Shown piece by piece: positions 43,309-52,237 of a stretch of 64,000 nucleotides of DNA. Below the pieces are notes generated by a model. The model worked only from the letters and a program-made list of their open reading frames with translations. It was not told where the DNA came from and searched no databases. Position 1 is the first letter of the stretch. Every line of letters starts with the position of its first letter. This DNA is from Ochromonas danica (taxonomy: Eukaryota; Sar; Chrysophyceae; Chromulinales; Chromulinaceae), in NCBI GenBank assembly GCA_015146655.1, contig VKHL01000124.1, positions 22,564 to 86,563 on the forward strand, given 5' to 3'. A program made the position numbers and the translations under genes.

Positions 43309-44452
43309 TCAAAATTCATCTGTTGCCTCTATAGGGACAGTATCATTGATCAACTCGAATGACGTCTTGCTGGCATTGGAAGTCATAGAAGGATGATTGT
43401 CATACAGTCGCTGATAGAGTCGATTGCCAATACGGCAATGTATTCGATCTAACGTTATGGCCACCATTAACTGTCTGTTGTCACTATTTAATGCGTGTAT
43501 AGCATCTTGTTGGTCAGTAGTTTGTGTCTCTTCTTGCTCACCATCGTCATTACTTCTTCCTTCACTATCAGATCTATTGCAACTCTCACCATCATTATCA
43601 CTATCACTACCATAGGAAGCTAATAACGAAGTAACAGATAATAACTGAGACTGTTTACTACTTCTTGTCACATCATTATCGGACAGATCACTACTATCAG
43701 CAGTGCTTCTACCTGATAATTGACGAACTACCACACGACTCTGCCAACCATTTCTCTCTAAAAAGGTCCTATTGCTGTCATTGACTTCGAAACTTGCTAC
43801 ACTATCAAAGACAGACGAATACAAGTCAACAACTAAACCTTTCATTGCATCAATCAATTGGTATTACCTGATATGAAAGATAGGCTTAGTATGGTATACA
43901 GGTTGGTGAAATGCTATCATGACCTCATCAATGTCCTTGACAATTCTCTTTAATGCTTCATTGGCATCGACTAGAAGACAAATAAAACCACGATTTTCTT
44001 CTTCATTTAATAGGATAGTATAAGAAGAAGACAAGGTGATAGCTAAGAGGTGTGAGAAGGAAGACTGTAAGGTAGATGATAACTTCTCTAGGAAGGATGA
44101 GATAGTGTGGTGTATGAGATAGAAGGGTTTGGATAGTGAGAGATGAGGTTGAGATAGTATGGACAAGGAGAAGGTCTGATGGTCTTCTGGAGAGTGAGAG
44201 AGGAAGTCAGACACAGCCCATGCCTTCATCTCTTCGAATAGCTTTCTGGTCTCTAAGAGAGAGAGAGAAAGAGAAAAGAGGGTTAGGGAGAGCAGAGGAG
44301 AAGACTGGTGCTGAAGTAGAGTAGCTACCTTGGTGGTCTTCTTCTTCCTTGTTGAGCAGCAGAGGGAATCTGAGGTGACTGGGCCACTTGCCCTCCATTG
44401 AAGATGACCTGCTAGATGACCCTCCATTCATGTCCTTCCAAGATCTTTTCAT
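43309..44452 (-). CDS. USB1: USB1/Mpn1-type U6 snRNA phosphodiesterase
   Basis: A 3'-5' RNA exonuclease of the 2H phosphoesterase fold that trims the oligo(U) tail of U6 snRNA in the nucleus. Exons: 44452-44329, 44252-43868 and 43801-43309; 333 aa. Family landmarks: GKWPSHLRFPL at the start of the fold (cf. the W-x-T/S-H-V motif), the first catalytic H-x-S in QPHLSLSKPFYLIHH, and the second, KPIFHIS, formed across the junction of exons 2 and 3, followed by VASFEV. Between them are YTILLNEEENRGFICLLV and LKRIVKDIDEVMIAFHQPV, which match the expected segments. The C-terminal ~130 residues are acidic and Ser-rich and go beyond the catalytic fold, so the protein is longer than a minimal enzyme. 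Confidence 0.82.
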
Positions 44453-44640
44453 TTTCAGTTTCCTTCTTCAGTTTGTCCAAGGTTTTATCTTTGTTTGATT
44501 TTCTTTTCAGTTTTCTGTCAATCAACCTCCAGATTCCCAAACCGGAAATGTTGAGAATTTAGGGAATTGTACAACCTTCTCTACATTACAGCAACAATAA
44601 GTCATGACTAACAGTTATTCTAGACTAAATGCATCGTTCT

Positions 44641-47040
44641 CTATAAGTTGGTGGAAGTACCATCAACATTATTACTATCAATATCATTCGAACCAGAAGG
44701 GACAAGAGTAACAGGAACAGTGGTGTCGAGGCTGAGATTGTCAAGGTCCTGTACCAGTTGCCCTGCAGCTGCTGTAGACTGTGTTTGTTCTTCCTCTCCT
44801 CTCACCTCCTTTTGGTCTTCATGCTGCCCTCTTGGCTTCTTCTCCTCACCTTCTACTACCTCCTCAACAAGGACTTTCTTCTCCGACACTGTCTCTACCC
44901 TTTCTTTTGACGCGTCTGACTGGTCAACCTCTGCTGACTTCTTATAGCGAACTGTCTTCACCTCTCGCATAAAGAGACCTTGGCTTGATGATTCCTTCTT
45001 CTTTTCTTTCTCTTCCTCCACAACTGGAGGTGATAATGGAGTGACAAGAGGAACAGTAGCAGCAGCAGCAGGAGGAGGAGGAGGAGCGACTAGAAGCTTC
45101 TCTTTGACCACCTCCAATGACCTTTCCTTCAACTCCTCCTCTTGCTGTGCCTTCTCTTTCTCTTCCTGTTCTATCATACGATCATAGCGCACCTTTGGCC
45201 CCCAAAGATGCATCATTAGCTTCTTTCCTTCAAAGCCTTCCAAAGCATTGTCCTTCAAGGTCTCGGGGATACTATCATCGTCATCATAGTCTTCTTCTTC
45301 TTCCTCTAGCATGGCATCCACATGTGATTCAATCTCATGAAGATGAAGTCCTACCAAGTCCTTGCCATTGTGAGGAGATCGAATGAAAGTCTTCCTAGCC
45401 TCAGCATACTCTGATGCCCACTGCTTGATGATCTCCTCCACACCTCCTCCTGCTGCTCCTCCTCGATCAGAGTCATCTTTCGAGAAGAAGGCAATCCAAT
45501 CTTTCAAGTAGATATGATTGAAGAGGTAGAAGGCGCCTTGTCCATGGCTGTGTTCAAAGGTGAGAGCTAGTCGCACTAAGAGAAGTAACAGACATCTCCT
45601 ACCCGCTTGAAGAGCCAATAGTACGTCATCTATTACCTTGAGACCTAAAGTCCAAGAGCGTAAATAGGCATAGGTCACTAGACGACGCATACTATAGGCG
45701 ATAACACCCAAGAAACTGTCCTCCTCCTCCTGCTCATCATCATTCTCAGCTGGTAGTTTCTCTTCTTCTCCTCGACTGTCCTTCTCTCTTTCTTCTCCTC
45801 TATCTCTCTTATTTTCAGAGTGTAATGAACTACTTCTATTATAAACATCTAACCAAGCTAGAGCAGGAGAGAGAGCTACAATGTTGGCTGGACTCTCCAC
45901 CCCTCTCTCCCCCTGGGTTAGACGGTAGTCATAGCACAGAGCAAAGAGTAAGTCAGCTAACTGCATACCCAAACCTCTTATTGATACTTTAGATAACAGA
46001 GAAAGCTTCCAAGGATAGGCAGTAGGTCGACGACTCACTTGCACCAGATAGTCTGTCTCCTCAGAAGAGAATGAATGGCCACAAGCACTCCATACTGTCT
46101 CTTCTTGTAGCTCTTCTTCTTCCTCCTCCTCCTGTTCTCCTTTGACTTTCTTCTTCTGACTCAACTCTTTCTTCACTCGGTGGTAATCGATAAAGCATGG
46201 GGTAGTGGTAAGAAAAGGGGTATAGAGGGGGTCTTCCTCTCCTTCTGTCTCATCACCTAGATACCTCCTCCAATCAAAGCGAGCACTCTCTGTTTGGATT
46301 CTGAGATATCGTCGAGTAATAGCAGGTAGTCGATCAGGACAGAGTTGAGGTAATTCGAAGATCTCAGCTGAGGTGGAGGAGGAGGAGGTAGCAGGGAAGA
46401 CATCGTGGTAGAGAGACAGGAAGCCATAGCCATCATCATGGGCTCTGACCCATTGCTCCTCTCCTTCTTCATGCTTAGTGTCCTCGTTATCAACATAGTT
46501 CTCACTATGAATGACTTCAATGGAAGCATTCTTTCTCTGGACAAGGTCATCAATAGGCTTGACTCGAAAGAGAGTGGAAAGAAGGTCTAAGTTAACAAAG
46601 ACTTCTCCTTGATTCTTCTTCCTAAGCTTCACTGTTAATGTACCATGGTCTTTCTCAAGATCATAGCTAGCAGATGAGGCAGAAGCTGCAGTAGCAGCAG
46701 TAGTAGTGGTGGCAGGGATAGGAGGAACTTCATTGCCAGAAGATACGGCTGGGACTGAAGAAGTCACTGTAGTGGTAGTGTGTGGCGATAATCCCTCTGT
46801 TGTCTCATTACCCACCACTTCCTCTCTGTCAACATCACCATCACCATCACTGTCACCCACAACCTCGTCAGCGAATTCTCCTGGGAAAGTGAGTTTCAAG
46901 AGGTAAGGGTTACAAAAGAAGGAAAAGTCACATCCATCGACTTCTAACTCTGCATTAGTGATACGGATATAGGGTACATGAATAGTAATAGTGACATAGA
47001 TATCATCTTGAGATAATTTGAATTTAGGTGTGATTGGCAT
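44641..47040 (-). CDS. SHQ1: SHQ1, H/ACA snoRNP assembly factor
   Basis: A chaperone that holds dyskerin/Cbf5 before H/ACA RNP assembly. It is a single-exon 799-aa ORF. The N-terminal CS-like domain has TPKFKLSQDDIYVTITIHVP, the YIRI / VDGCDFSFFCNPYLLKLTFPG strands characteristic of SHQ1. The SHQ1-specific helical domain lies at ~330-620: YPWKLSLLSKVSIRG, DLLFALCYDYRLTQGERGVE, YSMRRLVTYAYLRSWTLG, GRRCLLLLLVRLALTFEHSHG, FNHIYLKDWIAFF. Acidic, disordered inserts and a ~180-residue low-complexity tail make it longer than the yeast or human protein. It is divergently transcribed from the Rab2-like gene through a 188-base promoter. Confidence 0.92.
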   Translation of the reverse strand: MPITPKFKLSQDDIYVTITIHVPYIRITNAELEVDGCDFSFFCNPYLLKLTFPGEFADEVVGDSDGDGDVDREEVVGNETTEGLSPHTTTTVTSSVPAVSSGNEVPPIPATTTTAATAASASSASYDLEKDHGTLTVKLRKKNQGEVFVNLDLLSTLFRVKPIDDLVQRKNASIEVIHSENYVDNEDTKHEEGEEQWVRAHDDGYGFLSLYHDVFPATSSSSTSAEIFELPQLCPDRLPAITRRYLRIQTESARFDWRRYLGDETEGEEDPLYTPFLTTTPCFIDYHRVKKELSQKKKVKGEQEEEEEEELQEETVWSACGHSFSSEETDYLVQVSRRPTAYPWKLSLLSKVSIRGLGMQLADLLFALCYDYRLTQGERGVESPANIVALSPALAWLDVYNRSSSLHSENKRDRGEEREKDSRGEEEKLPAENDDEQEEEDSFLGVIAYSMRRLVTYAYLRSWTLGLKVIDDVLLALQAGRRCLLLLLVRLALTFEHSHGQGAFYLFNHIYLKDWIAFFSKDDSDRGGAAGGGVEEIIKQWASEYAEARKTFIRSPHNGKDLVGLHLHEIESHVDAMLEEEEEDYDDDDSIPETLKDNALEGFEGKKLMMHLWGPKVRYDRMIEQEEKEKAQQEEELKERSLEVVKEKLLVAPPPPPAAAATVPLVTPLSPPVVEEEKEKKKESSSQGLFMREVKTVRYKKSAEVDQSDASKERVETVSEKKVLVEEVVEGEEKKPRGQHEDQKEVRGEEEQTQSTAAAGQLVQDLDNLSLDTTVPVTLVPSGSNDIDSNNVDGTSTNL

Positions 47041-47228
47041 AGCTTATTAGTTGATTACTGGACCTTTCTTCACCATTTAATTGATTGGTGGCAAACTTCT
47101 GTCTTAAGTTAACAATATTTAACTTAATAAGATAAATGACCGGTAGATGTTAACTTAATAAGAGATGGGAATGATGACCATATGATGATGACCACCATAA
47201 ACAACAACAAACAAGCATCCATTGCACT
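47041..47228. promoter_or_regulatory. Bidirectional promoter with three TTAACTTAA-type elements
   Basis: Only 188 bases separate the SHQ1 and Rab2-like start codons. Three related words lie in the centre: gtcttaagttaac (47101-47113), tttaacttaataag (about 47118-47131) and gttaacttaataag (about 47149-47163). This is the densest cluster of the motif in the window. Confidence 0.5.
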
Positions 47229-47903
47229 ATGAGTCAGATAACTACCAAAGATAACTATCGATATATCATCATAGGTAATCCTGGTGTTGGGAAATCAAGT
47301 TTACTACTTCAATTTACAGAGAAACGCTTCAATCATGAGCATGATATCACTCTCGGGGTAGAGATGGGTAGTCGTACAGTTTGTCTAACAAGAGGTCAAA
47401 CAATCAAACTTGAGATTTGGGATACTGCAGGTCAAGAAAGTTATCTTTCAGTAACTCGTTCCTACTATCGTGGTTCTGATGGTTGTCTCCTTGTGTTTGA
47501 TCTCACCAATGCCTTCTCCTTTGATGCTCTTTCTATGTGGTTAAGTGAAGCTAGACAGAATTCGAATAATCCTAATTTAGTTATCTTAATGATTGGTAAT
47601 AAGGCTGACTTGGTGAGTCAACGTAAAGTCAGTCGTGAAGAGGCTGAACGCTTTGCCCAGGCTAATCGCCTCACCTACTTGGAGCTCTCAGCTCAGAACT
47701 ATGACGAGGTAGAGGAAGCCTTCTTACAGACTGCAGAAGAAATTGCTAAGAAGTTAGTAGTAATTGGCAAACAGACCAAGAGGCCAGCTAGTCAAAACAC
47801 GATAAAGCTAGTAGAAGAGAAGAAAGGAAGCCCTGCTACGGCAGGTGGAGGAGGAGGAGGAGGTACTGGAGGATTGACGAAGAAGATCGACTGCTGCAAG
47901 TGA
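47229..47903 (+). CDS. Rab2-like small GTPase
   Basis: A Ras-superfamily vesicle-traffic GTPase, single exon, 224 aa. YRYIIIGNPGVGKSSLLLQF holds the P-loop, TLGVEMGSR the effector region, WDTAGQESYLSVTRSYYRG switch II (the RSITRSYYRG-like string favours Rab2/4/14), NKAD the base-recognition motif and ELSAQ in place of the usual ETSAK. It ends KKIDCCK, a two-Cys geranylgeranylation tail. The P-loop reads GNPGVGKS where Rab2 normally has GDTGVGKS. Overall closest to Rab2 (ER-Golgi), but divergent in the effector segment, so it may be a lineage-specific paralogue. Confidence 0.85.
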   Translation: MSQITTKDNYRYIIIGNPGVGKSSLLLQFTEKRFNHEHDITLGVEMGSRTVCLTRGQTIKLEIWDTAGQESYLSVTRSYYRGSDGCLLVFDLTNAFSFDALSMWLSEARQNSNNPNLVILMIGNKADLVSQRKVSREEAERFAQANRLTYLELSAQNYDEVEEAFLQTAEEIAKKLVVIGKQTKRPASQNTIKLVEEKKGSPATAGGGGGGGTGGLTKKIDCCK

Positions 47904-48099
47904 TAGCTAGAAGTTAAGGTAATAGAAGGAGATTAAGGAGATTGACTGATCCTCATACTCACCCATGCTGCAGTGAATGTTGTTTGGGTGAGAGGAGAGT
48001 TACAGTAAGTTAATTACCATAGTAGATACAATACAAGACAGTTGATAGTGAGAGAAAGTTAAATGAAGCAGTAAGAACGCCCATCTTCTTCTTCTTCCT

Positions 48100-48307
48100 G
48101 ACGACAATCATCGCCTTTCAAAATAAGGTGCTATTACAACTATATATACTAAAGATATGCCATGAAAGCTAAAACTAACCCTTAAGAACAAGGAAATGAA
48201 TACTACACACGATGCCGCTATCCAATCATTCAAGAGTATTGCAGCATGTTGAACTAAGAGAGATGTGAGGTTAGAGTGGAAAGAAAGAGGAGAAAGATGG
48301 AGTGAGG
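48100..48307. other. Gap between Rab2-like gene and U2-derived copy
   Basis: A minus-strand open stretch (48108-48323) encodes a hydrophobic peptide, but it has no start logic and no partner exons. It may be intron or 3' exon debris related to the orphan coiled-coil exon at 48459-48606; not called as a gene. Confidence 0.3.
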
Positions 48308-48375
48308 TGAGGAACTGCAACATCCTTCATTCTCGAAACATTGATTAATCGGTAAAGTCGCCAATGGTGACTTCT
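48308..48375 (-). pseudogene. Truncated U2 snRNA copy
   Basis: On the minus strand this stretch matches the central part of the U2 gene at 49600-49786: the gtcaccattggcgac hairpin (stem IIb), tttaccgattaatcaat and the Sm-site region (here gtttcg instead of ttttcg), then gaaggatgttgcag. The 5' part with the branch-point recognition sequence is missing and the 3' stems are lost, so it is not a functional U2. Confidence 0.85.
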
Positions 48376-48458
48376 TATCGTTACTGTACGTCCCAGCATT
48401 ACAACGTCCCAGCATTACAACTTTACGTCAAACAAAAAGAAAAAGGGAAAATCCCTTA

Positions 48459-48606
48459 CCTGCTTTGCACATCGGCATACTTCTCGGATAGTTCATAATG
48501 ATCTTCTCGAAGCACTTTTAATTGACTTTCAAGGTCTTCTCCCTTCTGCTTCAATTCGTCCATGGCCCCAAAGGCTTGTTGAGCCTGTACCTTGTATTCT
48601 TCCATC
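48459..48606 (-). CDS. Orphan coiled-coil exon (possible gene fragment)
   Basis: From an ATG at 48606 the minus strand is open for 49 codons (starting MEEYKVQAQQAFGAMDELKQ and ending KYADVQSR) and ends at AGCAG|gtaagg, a good donor. Heptad-like spacing suggests a coiled coil. No downstream exon can be matched, and the segment is bracketed by copies of ccagcattacaa (48392, 48408, 48605). It could be the first exon of a gene whose rest I missed, or an inserted fragment. Confidence 0.35.
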
Positions 48607-48616
48607 CAGCATTACA

Positions 48617-49171
48617 ATGTGCAACTTTTGCGCGGGAGTGGTTCTCAAACTCGAAAGTTTCAGAAGTCGAGAAAATTTTCAGAAAGCTGAAAGGCACCGA
48701 TTAATTTGGGAAGTTTTCCAAAGGTACCTGCTGATGTTTGCGGATTATTTTACAGTGATAATTCTTGGATGTGATCTTTCATTTGCACTCGCCATTCTGG
48801 GCGGAGTGTCTATTGTTTATTTCATCTATTCTCGCCATGTCGCACTTCTCAAAGGGTCTACGAAGATTGAAAGTATGGAAGCGAAAATCATCGAGGATAC
48901 GCTGGCCCAAATGAAGGTGGGATGTTTATGTGGAACTCTATGTACCCCAGCCGGACGCCCCTGCTACAACTGTGGGAAACCTTGCACATACCAACCAACT
49001 GTGAATGGAAGGCCTTTATACAGATGCGAATGGAGTGTTCTTCAGCTTGGTGCAAGAGAAGAAAAAAAACGTCCTTTTATACGGCAACTGCAATGGTACT
49101 GGACTTGTTCAGTGTGTGGTATGGAGCCATTATACCAGAAAGAGTTGGAGCTATACAAGAAGAGATCATAG
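48617..49171 (+). CDS. Hypothetical membrane protein with Cys motifs, 184 aa
   Basis: I do not recognise it. A single ORF from the ATG at 48617. A hydrophobic hairpin or single helix lies at residues ~52-76 (FTVIILGCDLSFALAILGG then VSIVYFIY). The C-terminal half is Cys-rich with spacing CLCGTLCTPAGRPCYNCGKPC, RCEW and CSVCGMEP, which could bind zinc. The gene starts a few bases right of a ccagcattacaa repeat. Length and composition support coding, but no homologue comes to mind; it might be a fragment of a larger gene. Confidence 0.45.
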   Translation: MCNFCAGVVLKLESFRSRENFQKAERHRLIWEVFQRYLLMFADYFTVIILGCDLSFALAILGGVSIVYFIYSRHVALLKGSTKIESMEAKIIEDTLAQMKVGCLCGTLCTPAGRPCYNCGKPCTYQPTVNGRPLYRCEWSVLQLGAREEKKRPFIRQLQWYWTCSVCGMEPLYQKELELYKKRS

Positions 49172-49599
49172 ACATCACAGTAGCCTATGTAAATGTTTTC
49201 CATTTGTGTACTAATATCTGAAAATAGCATAAATTAAAATAGCATAAATTCCAAGTTAAAACGCATCCCTTGCTCCCTTGTGCAGTATCGTCGTTGTCAT
49301 GGATGGCGATGGATTGGCGGATTTTCATTTTTGTACTTCCTACAAAAAAAGGTTCCCTAATCTAGACTTTTGACATTCAAATATTCGAAACAGTTTATTT
49401 TGCTTGTTAAGCTTATCTCTTGTAAGATTGCATTTTGTGGGCACAGCACTATTTGGAAGAATGGAATAGCTTTTCAAAAGAATAAACAGGCCTTGGGTCA
49501 AATATGACGCGGTGAGGGCGGGGAAGAAAGAGGAGAATGAAAGAGTGAGTAAGTAGAGGGTGGGGTTGTTAAAAGGGTTGGGTTGGTGCCCACAAGGGG

Positions 49600-49786
49600 C
49601 TGTCATCACAAGGCGGTAAGTGCAATGCCGAGGACAACGCGAAGGGCCGAGTGCAAGCACTGCAGCATCCTTCTTGCTCGAAAAATTGATTAATCGGTAA
49701 AGTCACCAATGGTGACGTATCGACCGATTAAGTCGATAAGAACAGATACTACACTTGATCTTAGCCACGAGGCAGAGAAGAGTGAT
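49600..49786 (-). ncRNA. U2 spliceosomal snRNA
   Basis: The RNA that pairs with intron branch points in the spliceosome. Read on the minus strand from about 49786: atcactcttctctgcctcg, then ggctaagatcaagtgtag, then tagtatctgttcttatc, matching the near-invariant 5' region of U2, including the branch-point recognition sequence GUAGUA. A stem IIa region (gacttaatcggtcgatac) and a stem IIb hairpin (gtcaccattggtgac) follow. The Sm site is aatcaatttttcg. The 3' stems III/IV are in the expected place, with a loop like cattgcacttacc. The 3' end is not sharply visible; about 49600 is chosen from the usual length of near 188 nt. It was not in a coding gene. Confidence 0.92.
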
Positions 49787-49968
49787 TATCAAACCATCCT
49801 CTTCTTCACTACTAATGTTCTATCTGGATTCCTACGAACCCATACTATTGCAGGTGAAGTTAAAGATAATACTGCTGTATGATGATAGGGTTGGCGTGGG
49901 GGAAAAGTCGAAAAGTATGATTTGCTTCAAAGTTGAGTTTGGATTGAGACACAAACAAAAGCAAATAA

Positions 49969-51738
49969 ATGGTGGATATTGAGGAGGTGGAGAAAGAGCT
50001 GGACAATGACCGTCCAGTTCGTCAGAATGAAGGACTAGTCAATATCCATTATCGTGCTAGTAAATCCCAAGATGAATCACTTCTTGAACTAAAGCAAGAA
50101 GCCAAAGCATCGGATGTTCCTGGTACACAGAAAGTTTGGTTGAAAACCTATGGTTGCTCACATAATACCTCTGATAGTGAGTATATGGAAGGGTTATTAA
50201 CAAGATATGGATATGAGATGGTGACTGACTCTAGTCAAGCAGATGTTTGGTTAGTCAACTCTTGTACTGTGAAGGACCCCAGTCAAGCTGCTTTCATGAA
50301 TGTTGTCAATCAAGCTAAAAATATGAATAAACCAATTGTTGTAGCAGGATGTGTCTCTCAAGCAGATCGTAACTTAAAAGGATTAGAGGATGTTTCTATC
50401 TTAGGTATCACTCAGATTGATCGTGTGGTAGAGGCTGTAGAGCAGACATTACAAGGTCATACCATTAAACTCTTAGCGAAAAAGAATTTACCACTATTAG
50501 ATTTACCAAAGATACGTAAGAATCCTTTAGTTGAGATTATTCCATTATCTACAGGATGTTTAGGTTCTTGTACTTACTGTAAGACTAAGCAAGCAAGAGG
50601 TAAATTAGGTAGTTATGCTAAAGAGAGTCTAGTCAATCGAGCTCGTCAAGTGATTTGGGAAGGTGTTTCAGAGCTATGGTTATCTTCTGAAGATACTGGA
50701 GCATATGGATTAGATATTGGCACGAATATAGCAGAGTTATTATTAGAGATGATTGATGTCATCCCAGTTGATAGTGGAGTCATGCTTCGTATAGGAATGA
50801 CGAATCCACCATATATGCTAGCTCATCTTGAAGTCATTGCTAAGATTTTAAATCATCCTAATGTCTACGCATTTCTTCATATTCCTGTTCAAGCAGGGTC
50901 CAATAGTGTTCTGGATGCCATGAATCGTGAATATACGGTAGAACAATTTGAAACAATTGTTGACTATCTCTATACTCATGTACCAGACATGACTATTGCT
51001 ACAGATATCATTTGTGGATTTCCTAATGAAACTGAAGAAGACTTTGAGAAGACATTGAATTTAATCAAGAAATATCGATTTGGTATTGTTAATATCTCTC
51101 AATTTTATCCTCGTCCAGGAACAGTGGCAGCTAAAATGAAGCGATTACCAACACAAATGGTAAAGAATAGAAGTCGTCAATTGACAACACTCTTTGAATC
51201 CTTTACTCCATATAGTCAATTGTTAGGTAGACAATTCTTAGTCTATTTCAATATTGAAATCAGTGAGGATAAACAACATTCAGTAGGACATAATAAAGCC
51301 TATGTGAAGGTCTTAGTCCCATATGATCCTTCTCTTCCTGGTACTTGCTATATGGTCGAAGTTTTAAGTGTTCATCGTTTCCATGTTGTAGCTAAGATTA
51401 TCTCTGAGAAGATTTATGATGTCAGTCGTAATATTTCTCAACCAATTAATAAGAAGAAAGCATCCTCTAAGATGATCTATGCGAATGATGACAATGACAA
51501 TGAGAATGAAGCTGATGGGAAGGTAGTCGAAGGATTGTGTGGTAATGGAGAAGATTGCTGTGGTGGGAATGGTGACTGTGGGAAAGACAGCTCTTTATTA
51601 ATCCCTCCTGAAACTGAAGAATCTTCAGAAGAGATTGTGAAAGATATGCAGTATGCTATGGTCTGGGCAGGAGTGGCAGTGGCAGCTCTGACAGGAGGTC
51701 TGCTATTAGCCTGGATCACTGCCAGGAGACGCAAATAA
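49969..51738 (+). CDS. CDKAL1: CDKAL1-type tRNA methylthiotransferase
   Basis: A radical-SAM enzyme that converts t6A37 to ms2t6A37 in tRNA-Lys(UUU). Single exon, 589 aa. The N-terminal MTTase domain has VWLKTYGCSHNTSDSEYMEG, VNSCTVKDPS and VAGCVSQADR, supplying the three cluster Cys. The radical-SAM motif STGCLGSCTYCKTKQARG (CxxxCxxC) lies at ~196. Conserved later elements are MTNPPYML, FLHIPVQAGSNSVL and DIICGFPNETEEDF. A TRAM domain follows, with a Cys-rich linker (GEDCCGGNGDCG). The C-terminal helix WAGVAVAALTGGLLLAWIT is a tail anchor, as expected for eukaryotic CDKAL1 on the ER. Confidence 0.96.
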   Translation: MVDIEEVEKELDNDRPVRQNEGLVNIHYRASKSQDESLLELKQEAKASDVPGTQKVWLKTYGCSHNTSDSEYMEGLLTRYGYEMVTDSSQADVWLVNSCTVKDPSQAAFMNVVNQAKNMNKPIVVAGCVSQADRNLKGLEDVSILGITQIDRVVEAVEQTLQGHTIKLLAKKNLPLLDLPKIRKNPLVEIIPLSTGCLGSCTYCKTKQARGKLGSYAKESLVNRARQVIWEGVSELWLSSEDTGAYGLDIGTNIAELLLEMIDVIPVDSGVMLRIGMTNPPYMLAHLEVIAKILNHPNVYAFLHIPVQAGSNSVLDAMNREYTVEQFETIVDYLYTHVPDMTIATDIICGFPNETEEDFEKTLNLIKKYRFGIVNISQFYPRPGTVAAKMKRLPTQMVKNRSRQLTTLFESFTPYSQLLGRQFLVYFNIEISEDKQHSVGHNKAYVKVLVPYDPSLPGTCYMVEVLSVHRFHVVAKIISEKIYDVSRNISQPINKKKASSKMIYANDDNDNENEADGKVVEGLCGNGEDCCGGNGDCGKDSSLLIPPETEESSEEIVKDMQYAMVWAGVAVAALTGGLLLAWITARRRK

Positions 51739-52237
51739 GATGATGATTGAGATGACAATAGTATGAGAGAAGATTCTCTTCTTGGATGTTATAAGACCAT
51801 TCGCTTTATAATGTCTTCTGTCTTGTTTGGCTAGCTCAATATTAAATTTTCTTTTGAAGAATGACTAATGAAATACTAACTTGTTGGTAGTAAATCTTCT
51901 TTTGCCATTTGAAATTGTTCAATTTCAGTGCAGATCACCTCGCACGATTATCAAGCTAGCGATCAATCGTGAATAGTGGCAGCAAGTGAACAGAAGGTAA
52001 CAACAATCAATTAAGCGCACCAAAACTTTGCTATTATCTTAGTAAATGCTCACAAATTTCTTCAAGGGTGTTAGCACAATCATGTCATCTCTTCTATGTA
52101 AAAGAAAATGACGCTGAACTCGACTTAAAGCAATTCTGAGAGAGAGGAGAGGTTTGAAGAAGTATGCATGAGACATATCATGAGGTCCCAAACAATACCG
52201 ATATAGTAATCTTATCTTCTTTACACTATGTTTGAAT
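51739..52237. other. Convergent intergenic region
   Basis: About 500 bases between CDKAL1 and the 3' end of the four-TM gene. Short ORFs on the minus strand read across the last exon of that gene in another frame. No further feature seen. Confidence 0.4.
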
